Shown: piece after piece, positions 6,610 through 14,028 of the stretch
How the letters are laid out: each line of letters starts with the position of its first letter
Numbering within the stretch: position 1 is the stretch's first letter
From: Bacteroidales bacterium
Lineage (GTDB): Bacteria > Bacteroidota > Bacteroidia > Bacteroidales > P3
DNA length: 19,060 nucleotides
Assembly (NCBI GenBank): GCA_017988355.1
Contig: JAGNRX010000002.1
Coordinates: 1 to 19,060, forward strand
Reading direction: 5' to 3'
Program-made: the position numbers and the translations under genes
Notes under the pieces: generated by a model
What the model was told of the DNA's origin: nothing
Databases searched by the model: none
The model's input: only the letters and a program-made list of their open reading frames with translations

Positions 6610-7368
6610 TTATTTCTTTTTACGAAAGATTGAAGTTACTTTTTCCCAAAATGATTTCTTTTCTTTAGCTGGCTCTTGAATTTGAGCAATCAAGGCTTCA
6701 TTGTCTTTATTAGTTGATTTATCTATTGATTCCTCATTTTGAATATCCAAGCTCTTAGAATCTTCGGTTTCTTTTTCTAATACTACTTCCTCTGGTTTCT
6801 CAATTGAAACGTTTTCTGTTAGATATATCTTCTCTACTTCAAAGAAGTTTGGTCGAGATTCTGGTTTAAGAATCTTCAAGCTCTTAAGTATTTTTTCAAC
6901 CTCTTGCCTATCTTCTGGGGTGTCGGCAGAATAATACTCTATTATATATGTATATCCGTTGTCAATAATGCCGTAAAAACCTCCTCTAAAATAATCTCTT
7001 AGTGGACTATTTGTGTATTCTACGAATTTACCTTTGTATTTACTTAGTTTTTGAGTCTTAACTTTTTCAATTATCATATATTCAAAGCCTGGCTTCAAGC
7101 TTTTTTCTGAAGATGCATTTATTATTGCAGATTCCTCATCTACAGCTTTCTTTATGCAATGAACACTGACTGAATTATTATTTTCCTCATTATATAATCG
7201 TATTTTAAAATCAAGCATCTTCTTTTCCGTCTTACTAATTAACCAGTAGTCAGGCATTCTTAAGCTTAGGTTCTCTATTTCAACTTTCAATATATCTTTT
7301 TGAGCATAAACGATATTTGCTGATATAGAAATTACAATTATTAATATTGCGGTTAAAACTCTTTTCAT
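6610..7368 (-). CDS. Exported protein with PsbP/Mog1-like N-terminal domain
   Basis: The 252-residue product has a Sec signal (hydrophobic residues 4-19, cleavage probably after VYA at 22). Residues about 28-165 read MPDYWLIS, FKIRLYN, VSVHCIK, KGKFVEYTN, YTYIIEYYS and a final VEKILKSLKIL helix. This is the pattern of the PsbP/Mog1/DUF1795 fold, in which an amphipathic sheet is followed by a closing helix. That assignment is by eye and uncertain. Residues about 178-235 are acidic and low in complexity, and the last 13 (SFWEKVTSIFRKKK region) form a basic, aromatic helix that may bind membrane or nucleic acid. It is a single gene: it converges on the repeat micro-ORF with one base between the two frames, and is divergent from the DUF349 gene. 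No cellular role can be read from the sequence. Confidence 0.65.
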   Translation of the reverse strand: MKRVLTAILIIVISISANIVYAQKDILKVEIENLSLRMPDYWLISKTEKKMLDFKIRLYNEENNNSVSVHCIKKAVDEESAIINASSEKSLKPGFEYMIIEKVKTQKLSKYKGKFVEYTNSPLRDYFRGGFYGIIDNGYTYIIEYYSADTPEDRQEVEKILKSLKILKPESRPNFFEVEKIYLTENVSIEKPEEVVLEKETEDSKSLDIQNEESIDKSTNKDNEALIAQIQEPAKEKKSFWEKVTSIFRKKK

Positions 7369-7402
7369 ATCTTGGATTAATTTTTATTTTAAGTTATATC
7401 TG

Positions 7403-7410
7403 CAAATATA
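7403..7410 (-). promoter_or_regulatory. -7 element for the exported protein gene at 6610-7368
   Basis: Minus-strand TATATTTG (TAnnTTTG), 34 bases before the start codon. A minus-strand TTG (plus-strand CAA at 7429-7431) lies 18 bases further upstream and fits the -33 box. Confidence 0.65.
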
Positions 7411-7442
7411 CTATAAAAAATTTGTTTGCAAGAAAAAATTAG

Positions 7443-7450
7443 TATTTTTG
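7443..7450 (+). promoter_or_regulatory. -7 element for the DUF349 gene
   Basis: TATTTTTG matches TAnnTTTG, with TTTG at 7421-7424 located 18 bases upstream as the -33 box. The two -33 boxes of this divergent pair lie within about 10 bases of each other, so the two polymerases probably compete for the site. Confidence 0.65.
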
Positions 7451-7508
7451 CAGTCTTAATGTTCAAAAAATCGAACTTTAAGCATGTTTACTATATAACC
7501 ATTACAAA

Positions 7509-7530
7509 TTCTATTCTAATAAGAATAGAA
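7509..7530 (+). other. Hairpin in the DUF349 leader
   Basis: TTCTATTC and GAATAGAA form an 8-bp perfect inverted repeat around a 6-base loop (TAATAA), 23 bases before the ATG. It is AT-rich and has no T-run after it, so it is not a terminator. It could instead mark an operator or an mRNA leader element. Confidence 0.4.
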
Positions 7531-7552
7531 GGCATTCTAACAAAGTAATAAT

Positions 7553-9652
7553 ATGGACAACCAAGATCAAAACACTGTTAATTCAGTTGAAGAAAATGTA
7601 GTTAATCCTACAGAGCAAGAAGTAAAGGAAGTTGTTGAACCTTCAACAGACCTGACAACAGAAGAACCAATAGAAGCTACAGAAGTAGTTCCAGAGGTGG
7701 TTAAGGAAGAAACTGCGGAAGTAGTTGCACAAGAAGCTGTAGTTGAAGCTACAGAAGTTATTAAAGAAGTAGTTGAGCCAGTTGCTTTTGAGGATGCTCC
7801 AAAAGTGGAAGCACCAAAGCCAACAAAAGAAGAGGCTAAACGTCACAGCTATTCTGACGAAATACTTTCAGTTGAGAGTGATGACGAGTCAGAAGAAGAA
7901 GAATCTCATGAATCAGTTGAAGAGCTTACTGCTAATTATTCAAAAATGAGTCGCCAGGAGTTATTGGAAGAAATCAAGACCTTGGTGGATTCTGAAAACA
8001 TTCAACAAATGAAATTGCGTGCAAGCTTAATCCGCAATTCATTCAAGTTACTAACTACTGAGGCTATTAATTTGGCTAAAGAAAAGTTCCTTGCTGATGG
8101 TGGTGTTGAAGAAGAATTTAAGTTTGAAGATGACTCAATAGGAAAAGAGTTTAACAAGTATTATTCACTTTATAGAGAAAAAAGACAAGCTTACTTAGAA
8201 CAAAAAGAAAAAACTAAACTTGAAAATGTTGCTAAAAAGAATGCAATATTAGAGGATTTACGTGAGCTTCTTAATTCTGAAGAGAGCTTAAAAGATATAT
8301 ATGATAAGTTTAATCTTATTCAAGATAAATGGAAAGAGGTTGGTCAGGTTCCAAGAACAGAGGTTAATGGACTTTGGCAAAACTATCACTTCCTTATTGA
8401 AAAGTTCTATGATAAGGTTAAGATTAATCGTGAACTAAGAGATCTAGACCTTAAACGTAATCTTGATGCTAAGATAGAACTATGTGAGAGAGTTGAGGGT
8501 TTGATTTTAGAGACAAATATTAATAAATCATTTAAAGCTCTTCAAGAAATTCATCAACAATGGAAAGGCATTGGCAGTGTTCCGATGGATAAGAATGAAG
8601 AGATTTGGGAAAGATTTAAAATTGGATCAGACAAGATTAACAAGCTTCGTCAAGACTATTATGAGACAATGAAGGTTGAACTTGATAATAATCTTCTAGC
8701 TAAAGTTGCTCTTTGCGAGAAAGCAGAAGAGGTTATTAAGAGAAATCACGAGTCTCCAAAAGAGTGGAATGATGCCACCAACGAGTTGAATGATATGCTT
8801 AAACTTTGGAAGACCATCGGTTCTGTTCCTCAAAAAGATAATGAAGCTATATGGACTCGTTTCAAATCATGTTTAGATAATTTCTTTGCAGGTAAAAAAG
8901 AGATATTTAACAAATTGAAAGAAGAGCAAGACATTAACTATAACAAGAAGGTTGAGATATGTCTTAAGGCTGAAGCAATTTCTGAAAGAACAGATTGGAG
9001 AAGTGCAACTCAAGAACTTCTTGGTCTTCAAAAGGACTGGAAAGAAATTGGATATGTGCCTAAGAAATTATCTGATAAACTATGGGGTCGTTTCCGCAGT
9101 GCTTGTGATAAATTCTTTGAAAACAAATCATCTTTCTATGTAGAGAACCGTGCTAAGGAAACTGAAAACCTTGCTAAGAAAGAAGAACTGATTAAACTTG
9201 TTAAAGAATTCCAGTTTGGAGACAATAAGGAAGAGAACCTTAATGCAATAAAGGACTTCCAACGTCAGTGGTCAGAAATACAATATGTGCCACTTGCAGA
9301 AAAAGAACGTCTTCAAAAAGAATTTAGAGGTGCAATAAATGCTCATTTTGAAAAGCTTGAAATTGATGTTCGTGAATTCCAACTTAATAACTACAAAGAA
9401 AGAGTCTTCAATACAGGTGGTGATGATAGAGGAGTTTCAAAAGAAAGAAGATTCTTACAAGACAAGATTCAAAAGCTTAAGGAAGATGTAAGCTTATGGG
9501 AAAACAATCTTGGATTTTTAGCAAACTCAAAGCAAGCTGACATTCTTAAGAATGAGTTTGAGAAGAAAATGGAAAATGCAAGGAAAGAAATTGCTTTAAA
9601 TGAGGCTAAATTAAAGATGATTGACAGCTCAAATGAGGCTGAATCAAAATAA
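7553..9652 (+). CDS. DUF349 repeat protein
   Basis: A 699-residue, probably cytoplasmic protein. Residues about 1-125 are acidic and low in complexity (Glu/Val/Thr/Pro-rich, with an EESEDDE-type stretch near 105-120). From about 125 onward the protein is helical and carries five DUF349 repeats, each marked by a tryptophan in W-[KS]-x-I/V-x-x-V-P: W260, W337, W419, W496 and W573, spaced 77-82 residues. Each is followed 10-15 residues later by LW/IW-x-[RN]-F-type positions. The C-terminal ~80 residues are a charged coiled coil (LQDKIQKLKEDV, then NEFEKKMENARKEIALNEAKL). Two-to-five repeat proteins of this type are common in Bacteroidota, but their role is not established. There is no signal peptide or membrane helix. 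It has its own promoter and a leader of about 100 bases; rpmE2 follows with a separate promoter. Confidence 0.88.
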   Translation: MDNQDQNTVNSVEENVVNPTEQEVKEVVEPSTDLTTEEPIEATEVVPEVVKEETAEVVAQEAVVEATEVIKEVVEPVAFEDAPKVEAPKPTKEEAKRHSYSDEILSVESDDESEEEESHESVEELTANYSKMSRQELLEEIKTLVDSENIQQMKLRASLIRNSFKLLTTEAINLAKEKFLADGGVEEEFKFEDDSIGKEFNKYYSLYREKRQAYLEQKEKTKLENVAKKNAILEDLRELLNSEESLKDIYDKFNLIQDKWKEVGQVPRTEVNGLWQNYHFLIEKFYDKVKINRELRDLDLKRNLDAKIELCERVEGLILETNINKSFKALQEIHQQWKGIGSVPMDKNEEIWERFKIGSDKINKLRQDYYETMKVELDNNLLAKVALCEKAEEVIKRNHESPKEWNDATNELNDMLKLWKTIGSVPQKDNEAIWTRFKSCLDNFFAGKKEIFNKLKEEQDINYNKKVEICLKAEAISERTDWRSATQELLGLQKDWKEIGYVPKKLSDKLWGRFRSACDKFFENKSSFYVENRAKETENLAKKEELIKLVKEFQFGDNKEENLNAIKDFQRQWSEIQYVPLAEKERLQKEFRGAINAHFEKLEIDVREFQLNNYKERVFNTGGDDRGVSKERRFLQDKIQKLKEDVSLWENNLGFLANSKQADILKNEFEKKMENARKEIALNEAKLKMIDSSNEAESK

Positions 9653-9688
9653 ATTAGCTAAATCTATTGTAGATTAAATAATTATTTA

Positions 9689-9696
9689 TACCTTTG
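9689..9696 (+). promoter_or_regulatory. -7 promoter element for rpmE2
   Basis: TACCTTTG matches TAnnTTTG, with TTG at 9667-9669 exactly 19 bases upstream. It predicts a leader of about 65 bases before the L31 start. Confidence 0.7.
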
Positions 9697-9729
9697 CTCT
9701 CTGAAAATTAATAGAAATAATAACTAAAC

Positions 9730-9753
9730 CCGTTTAAATCAATGGATAAACGG
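9730..9753 (+). promoter_or_regulatory. Hairpin in the L31 mRNA leader (candidate autoregulatory element)
   Basis: CCGTTTA (9730-9736) and TAAACGG (9747-9753) pair perfectly over 7 bp with a 10-base loop, ending 14 bases before the rpmE2 ATG. Ribosomal-protein leaders, including ones for L31 in several phyla, commonly use such a stem for feedback by the protein. A small ATG frame (MDKRQNK, 9742-9765) starts in the loop and stops 2 bases before the rpmE2 start codon. Confidence 0.5.
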
Positions 9754-9767
9754 CAAAACAAATAAAT

Positions 9768-10025
9768 ATGAAAAAAGATATTCATCCAACAAGTTATCGT
9801 CTTTGTGCTTTCAAGGACATGTCTAACGACGAAGTATTTGTAACAAAATCATGTGCTAACACAAAAGATGAAATTGAGATTGACGGTGTAATGTACCCTT
9901 TAATCAAAATGGAAATCTCTAACACATCTCACCCTTTCTTCACTGGTAAGGTTAAGCTTGTGGATACTGCAGGTCGTGTTGATAAGTTCATGAACAAATA
10001 CAAAAACCGCAAAGAAGTAAAATAA
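9768..10025 (+). CDS. rpmE2: 50S ribosomal protein L31, type B
   Basis: An 85-residue ribosomal protein recognised by [10 protein letters not shown], the central FVTKSC region, [25 protein letters not shown] and the basic end. The length, the extra strand before SHPF and the lack of the four-cysteine zinc site mark it as type B (C-minus), the zinc-independent form that is the standard L31 in Bacteroidota. L31 sits between the large and small subunits on the central protuberance. Only two cysteines are present and they are not in a CxxC arrangement. The gene has its own promoter at 9689-9696, a stem-loop in the leader and a strong terminator right after it, so it is a single-gene unit that may be regulated by its own product. 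Confidence 0.96.
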   Translation: MKKDIHPTSYRLCAFKDMSNDEVFVTKSCANTKDEIEIDGVMYPLIKMEISNTSHPFFTGKVKLVDTAGRVDKFMNKYKNRKEVK

Positions 10026-10046
10026 CATACTAATAATATGTATTTT

Positions 10047-10080
10047 AAAAGAGTTCTATCATTAGTGATAGGACTCTTTT
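10047..10080 (+). terminator. Intrinsic terminator after rpmE2
   Basis: A 15-bp stem (AAAAGAGTTCTATCA against TGATAGGACTCTTTT, one T-G pair) closes a 4-base TTAG loop, and the right arm ends in TTTT followed by GTTTT. It is 21 bases after the stop codon and separates rpmE2 from the next operon. It is the only clear terminator in the window. Confidence 0.85.
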
Positions 10081-10135
10081 GTTTTAAATACTATTTTATT
10101 TAACTATGTCTTACGTTTATATGAAACAAAATGCA

Positions 10136-10143
10136 TATATTTG
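10136..10143 (+). promoter_or_regulatory. -7 promoter element for the glmU-like/lon/sufS operon
   Basis: TATATTTG matches TAnnTTTG, 36 bases before the ATG at 10180. The -33 region (GTTTA at 10115-10119) is weak. No other such element was seen in the short gaps between the following genes. Confidence 0.6.
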
Positions 10144-10179
10144 CGTTGTAATATTAAATAATCAAAACACATTTTCATC

Positions 10180-11361
10180 ATGAGTTACATACTATTTGAC
10201 GACGTTTCAAGAAAATCATTAAAGCCGTTAACCTATATAAGACCTGTTTGTGATATTCGAATTGGAATACTCACTATCAGGGAGAAATGGGAAAAGTACT
10301 TAGGAGAGAAAACCTCTACCCTTACAGAAGAGTATCTTTCTTCTAAATATCCAATTGTATTTGCTGATTCAATGACTTTAATTAATGGTTCTGTATGCCC
10401 AACACCAAAACTAGTTGAAGCAATCAAAAACCTTTCTTTCAATCAGGTTTTAGTTTATAATGACAATATCATTGCTATGACTAAGACAAGAGAAGACTTC
10501 CTTTCTGAAAGCGAAGACACTCAAAAGGTAGAATTTTACGATGACTTCATTAAAATAAATCATCTTTGGGAAATCTTCACTAATAACGCAAGAGCAATTA
10601 ATGAAGACTTTGAATTAATAACAAAGGGAAGAGTTTCTCAAAAGCTAAGTTCAACTAATACTGTTATTGGAGAAGATAAGGTATTTGTTGAAGAAGGTGC
10701 TTCTGTTGAATGTGCTTGTTTGAATTCTAAAAATGGACCAATTTACATTGGAAAGAATGCAGAGATTATGGAAGGAAGCGTTGTGAGAGGTCCTTTTGCA
10801 ATGTGTGAAAATTCTGTTTTGAAACTTAATTCTAAAATATACGGTCCAACTACACTTGGACCATACTCAAAAGTTGCTGGAGAATTAGACAATGTTGTCA
10901 TATTTGGATACTCAAATAAGGCTCATGATGGATTTATCGGAAATTCTGTCATAGGAGAATGGTGTAATATTGGTGCTGACACAAATGCATCTAACCTCAA
11001 AAACACCTATGAAGAGGTGAGAATCTGGGACATAGAGAAACATACTTTCATTAACACAGGACAAACTTTCTTTGGTACAATATTTGGAGACTATTCTAAG
11101 TGTGGGATTAATGTAATGTTTAATACAGGAACAGTTATTGGAATAAGTTCTAATATATATGGAGCTGGTTACCAACGTAATTTCATCCCTTCTTTTGCTT
11201 GGGGAGGCACAAATGTAGGTTTAAAACTATATGAACTTGATAAAGCAATTGAAGTTGGTGAAAAAATGATGGAAAGAAGAAACATGGTAATGACTGATGA
11301 TGATAGAAAAATACTACACCACATATTTAATCAAACTTTAAAAAACAAGAAGCTTAGATAA
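10180..11361 (+). CDS. GlmU-like UDP-GlcNAc diphosphorylase / GlcN-1-P acetyltransferase
   Basis: A 393-residue protein of the Bacteroidetes 'alternative GlmU' type, which unites a nucleotidyltransferase-like N-terminus with a left-handed beta-helix acyltransferase C-terminus. The N-terminal signature YILFDD at 3-8, LKPLTYIRP at 14-22 and IRIGILTIREKW at 26-37 is typical of this group. From about residue 165 there are hexapeptide-type repeats (for example VIGEDKVFVEEGASVE, IYIGKNAEIMEGSVVRG, IYGPTTLGPYSKV and VFGYSNKAHDGFIGNSVIGEW) reaching to about 345. The assigned role is making UDP-N-acetylglucosamine for peptidoglycan and lipopolysaccharide in the cytoplasm; in many Bacteroidota this is an annotation by family, not by assay. 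A plain sugar nucleotidyltransferase is the alternative. It leads an operon; lon starts 3 bases after its stop. Confidence 0.85.
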   Translation: MSYILFDDVSRKSLKPLTYIRPVCDIRIGILTIREKWEKYLGEKTSTLTEEYLSSKYPIVFADSMTLINGSVCPTPKLVEAIKNLSFNQVLVYNDNIIAMTKTREDFLSESEDTQKVEFYDDFIKINHLWEIFTNNARAINEDFELITKGRVSQKLSSTNTVIGEDKVFVEEGASVECACLNSKNGPIYIGKNAEIMEGSVVRGPFAMCENSVLKLNSKIYGPTTLGPYSKVAGELDNVVIFGYSNKAHDGFIGNSVIGEWCNIGADTNASNLKNTYEEVRIWDIEKHTFINTGQTFFGTIFGDYSKCGINVMFNTGTVIGISSNIYGAGYQRNFIPSFAWGGTNVGLKLYELDKAIEVGEKMMERRNMVMTDDDRKILHHIFNQTLKNKKLR

Positions 11362-11364
11362 ATT

Positions 11365-13773
11365 ATGTACGACGAAACAATGATTGAATTCTCTAAATTG
11401 ATTGCAGGGGAGCCTGAATTCATTCCATTATTAACTGACGATGACACATTAGATTTTGGAGTTAAGGAATTACCCTCAGAACTACCTATTCTACCTTTAA
11501 GAGGTAATGTATTTTTTCCAAGTGTTGTGATGCCAATTACAGCTGGAAGGGAGAAATCAATTCAACTTATTAAAGAAGCATATAAGAAAAAACTAATAGT
11601 TGGTGTTGTTGCTCAAAAGAATGATGTTGATGACCCAGAATACGACGACTTATATAAAATAGGAACAATTGCCAGAATTGTCAGAACATTAAATATGCCT
11701 GACGGAACCACTATGGTTATAATTCAAGGCTTAGATAGATTCCGTTTAGATAGTATTTCAAAATCAGAACCTTTCTGGACTGGTAAGGCAAGTCTGTATC
11801 ACGATGAGTCAAAGAATATCCCTAAGAATGCTAATGCACTTGTTGCGGCAATGAAGGATGTCTATTTGAAACTAATCAAACTAACTCCTAACCTTCCAAC
11901 AGATCTTACTTTTGCCATTCAAAATATTGATAATCCTTATTTCTTATTAAATTACATTTCTGCTCATATTGATGTTTCTCTTGAAGACAAACAAAAACTA
12001 TTGGAGATTAACGACTTCACAAGAAGAGCAACAAAGGTACTTTCAATTTTAAGTAAGAATGTCCAAATGCAAGAAGTTAAGTTGCAAATACAAAAGAAAG
12101 TATCTACAGATCTTGATAAGCAACAAAGAGATTACTTCTTAAATCAACAACTTAAAACAATTCAAGAAGAACTTGGCTCAAACCCTACTGAGCAAGCTGT
12201 TAGTGAACTAACCGAAAAAGCAAAGTTAAAACATTGGAGCAATGAAATTGAGACTGCATTCTATAAAGAACTTACAAAGTTAGAAAGAATGCATAGTAGC
12301 TCACCTGACTACTCTATTCAATTGAACTATTTGAACTTTATGGTTGAACTCCCTTGGCATGATTACACGGTTGACAACTTCGATTTGAATAAGGCAATGA
12401 AGATATTGGACTCTGACCATTATGGATTGGAAAAAGTAAAGGAAAGAATAATTGAATACCTTGCTGTGATTAAACTTAAAGGGGATATGAAATCTCCAAT
12501 ACTATGTTTAGTTGGACCTCCAGGGGTTGGGAAAACATCTTTAGGAAAATCAGTTGCTAAGGCTATTGGAAGGAACTATATCCGCATGGCTTTAGGTGGT
12601 TTAAATGATGAGAGTGAGATAAGAGGACATAGAAAGACCTATATTGGGGCTATGCCAGGAAGAATTCTTAAATCTATTAATAAGTCTAAGTCTTCAAACC
12701 CTGTTTTTGTTCTTGATGAAATTGATAAGGTTTCAGGCATGACAGTAAATGGGGACCCATCTGCAGCAATGTTGGAAGTTTTAGACCCAGAACAAAACAC
12801 TGCTTTTCACGATAATTACCTGGATTTGGAATATGACCTATCAAGAGTTATGTTTGTGGCAACAGCAAACTCATTAAACAGTATTCAACCTGCGCTTATA
12901 GACAGAATGGAAGTAATTAATATTCCAGGATATATAGTTGAAGAGAAGCTACAAATTGCTAAAAAACACTTAGTGCCTAAGCAGTTGAAAGAGCATGGGA
13001 TGAAGAAATTGCATATAAGTATTCCTGATAGCGTAATACTAAAAGTAATTAATGAATATACACGTGAGTCAGGAGTAAGGCAATTAGAAAAACGTATAGC
13101 AAAGATAGTTCGCTACCGAGCTGTTCAATTGGCAAAAGAAGAACAGTACTCTAAATCAATAAAAACAGAGGAGCTTAATAAAATATTAGGACTTCCAACC
13201 TCAGAACACGATATGCATCTTGAAGAAGATACTGTTGGAGTTGTAACAGGCTTAGCTTGGACTCAGGTTGGCGGTGAAATACTATTTATTGAAGCAAGCA
13301 TTAGTAAAGGAAAAGGCATATTAACTCTTACAGGAAATCTTGGAGATGTTATGAAAGAGTCTGCAACTTTGGCATACGAATACTTGAAAGCACATTCAAA
13401 AGAACTAAATATAGATTCTAAAGTATTTGAAGAGGTTAATCTACATATACACGTTCCAGAAGGAGCAACGCCTAAAGATGGTCCATCGGCAGGAGTTACA
13501 ATGTTCTCTGCAATGCTAAGTATTTTCACTAACAAAAAAGCAAAAGCCAATGTTGCGATGACAGGCGAAATAACCCTTAGAGGAAAAGTCTTACCTGTTG
13601 GAGGAATTAAAGAAAAGATACTTGCAGCTAAGCGTTCTAACATTACAGACATTGTTATTTCAGAACAAAACAGAAAAGACATAGAGGATATATCTGAGAA
13701 ATACTTAGAGGGAATATCATTCCATTATGTGAAAAACATGATTGAGATTCCTGATTTGATTTTCGTTAAATAA
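11365..13773 (+). CDS. lon: ATP-dependent Lon protease
   Basis: An 802-residue LonA-type protease, the usual length. The LonN substrate-binding domain begins at LPILPLRGNVFFPSVVMP (about residues 40-58). The AAA+ module has Walker A GPPGVGKT at 384-391, then Walker B FVLDEIDK. The C-terminal serine protease domain has DGPSAG with catalytic S708 and the lysine of GGIKEK (749-751), so it is intact. Lon makes hexamers that unfold and degrade damaged or regulatory proteins in the cytoplasm. About 40 mostly acidic residues come before the LonN domain. A second Met (M6) could be the real start; I kept the first because it follows the previous stop by only 3 bases, as expected for translational coupling. 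There is no heat-shock-type promoter or inverted repeat next to it. Confidence 0.97.
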   Translation: MYDETMIEFSKLIAGEPEFIPLLTDDDTLDFGVKELPSELPILPLRGNVFFPSVVMPITAGREKSIQLIKEAYKKKLIVGVVAQKNDVDDPEYDDLYKIGTIARIVRTLNMPDGTTMVIIQGLDRFRLDSISKSEPFWTGKASLYHDESKNIPKNANALVAAMKDVYLKLIKLTPNLPTDLTFAIQNIDNPYFLLNYISAHIDVSLEDKQKLLEINDFTRRATKVLSILSKNVQMQEVKLQIQKKVSTDLDKQQRDYFLNQQLKTIQEELGSNPTEQAVSELTEKAKLKHWSNEIETAFYKELTKLERMHSSSPDYSIQLNYLNFMVELPWHDYTVDNFDLNKAMKILDSDHYGLEKVKERIIEYLAVIKLKGDMKSPILCLVGPPGVGKTSLGKSVAKAIGRNYIRMALGGLNDESEIRGHRKTYIGAMPGRILKSINKSKSSNPVFVLDEIDKVSGMTVNGDPSAAMLEVLDPEQNTAFHDNYLDLEYDLSRVMFVATANSLNSIQPALIDRMEVINIPGYIVEEKLQIAKKHLVPKQLKEHGMKKLHISIPDSVILKVINEYTRESGVRQLEKRIAKIVRYRAVQLAKEEQYSKSIKTEELNKILGLPTSEHDMHLEEDTVGVVTGLAWTQVGGEILFIEASISKGKGILTLTGNLGDVMKESATLAYEYLKAHSKELNIDSKVFEEVNLHIHVPEGATPKDGPSAGVTMFSAMLSIFTNKKAKANVAMTGEITLRGKVLPVGGIKEKILAAKRSNITDIVISEQNRKDIEDISEKYLEGISFHYVKNMIEIPDLIFVK

Positions 13774-13784
13774 TACAATAAATA

Positions 13785-14018
13785 ATGAAATACTTAATAT
13801 TAATTGCTGTTCTTTTAGCATTTTTTACTTTTCTTTTCTACGCTTACAAAGCACTGGTTGCAAAGTATAGGAATCAAGAAAAGGACGAAGAAGAAGGAAA
13901 GCCAAAAAATAAAAACTTAGTATATCTGTCAAGAAGAGGGAGTATTTTATTTTATATATTTTTACTTCTAATACTTATCTTCTTTATGGTTATGTATATA
14001 ATGTGGAAAACACAATAA
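13785..14018 (+). CDS. Small two-helix membrane protein, unknown
   Basis: A 77-residue protein with two hydrophobic segments, at about residues 2-24 and 54-73, joined by a charged loop (RNQEKDEEEGKPKNKN). The positive charges flanking the loop suggest that both ends may face the same side with the loop in the cytoplasm. It has no known motif and I do not recognise it. It lies 11 bases after lon and 10 bases before sufS in the same strand and operon, so it is probably translated. Small membrane proteins beside a protease can be its substrate or adaptor, but nothing in the sequence shows that here. Confidence 0.7.
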   Translation: MKYLILIAVLLAFFTFLFYAYKALVAKYRNQEKDEEEGKPKNKNLVYLSRRGSILFYIFLLLILIFFMVMYIMWKTQ

Positions 14019-14028
14019 AACAAGAGCT

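Noticed and set aside
7509..7530. Leader hairpin as a terminator
   Set aside because: It is AT-rich, has no T-run following it and is just before a start codon.
9742..9765. The 7-codon leader frame as a separate gene
   Set aside because: Too short to support as coding; kept only as an observation about the L31 leader.
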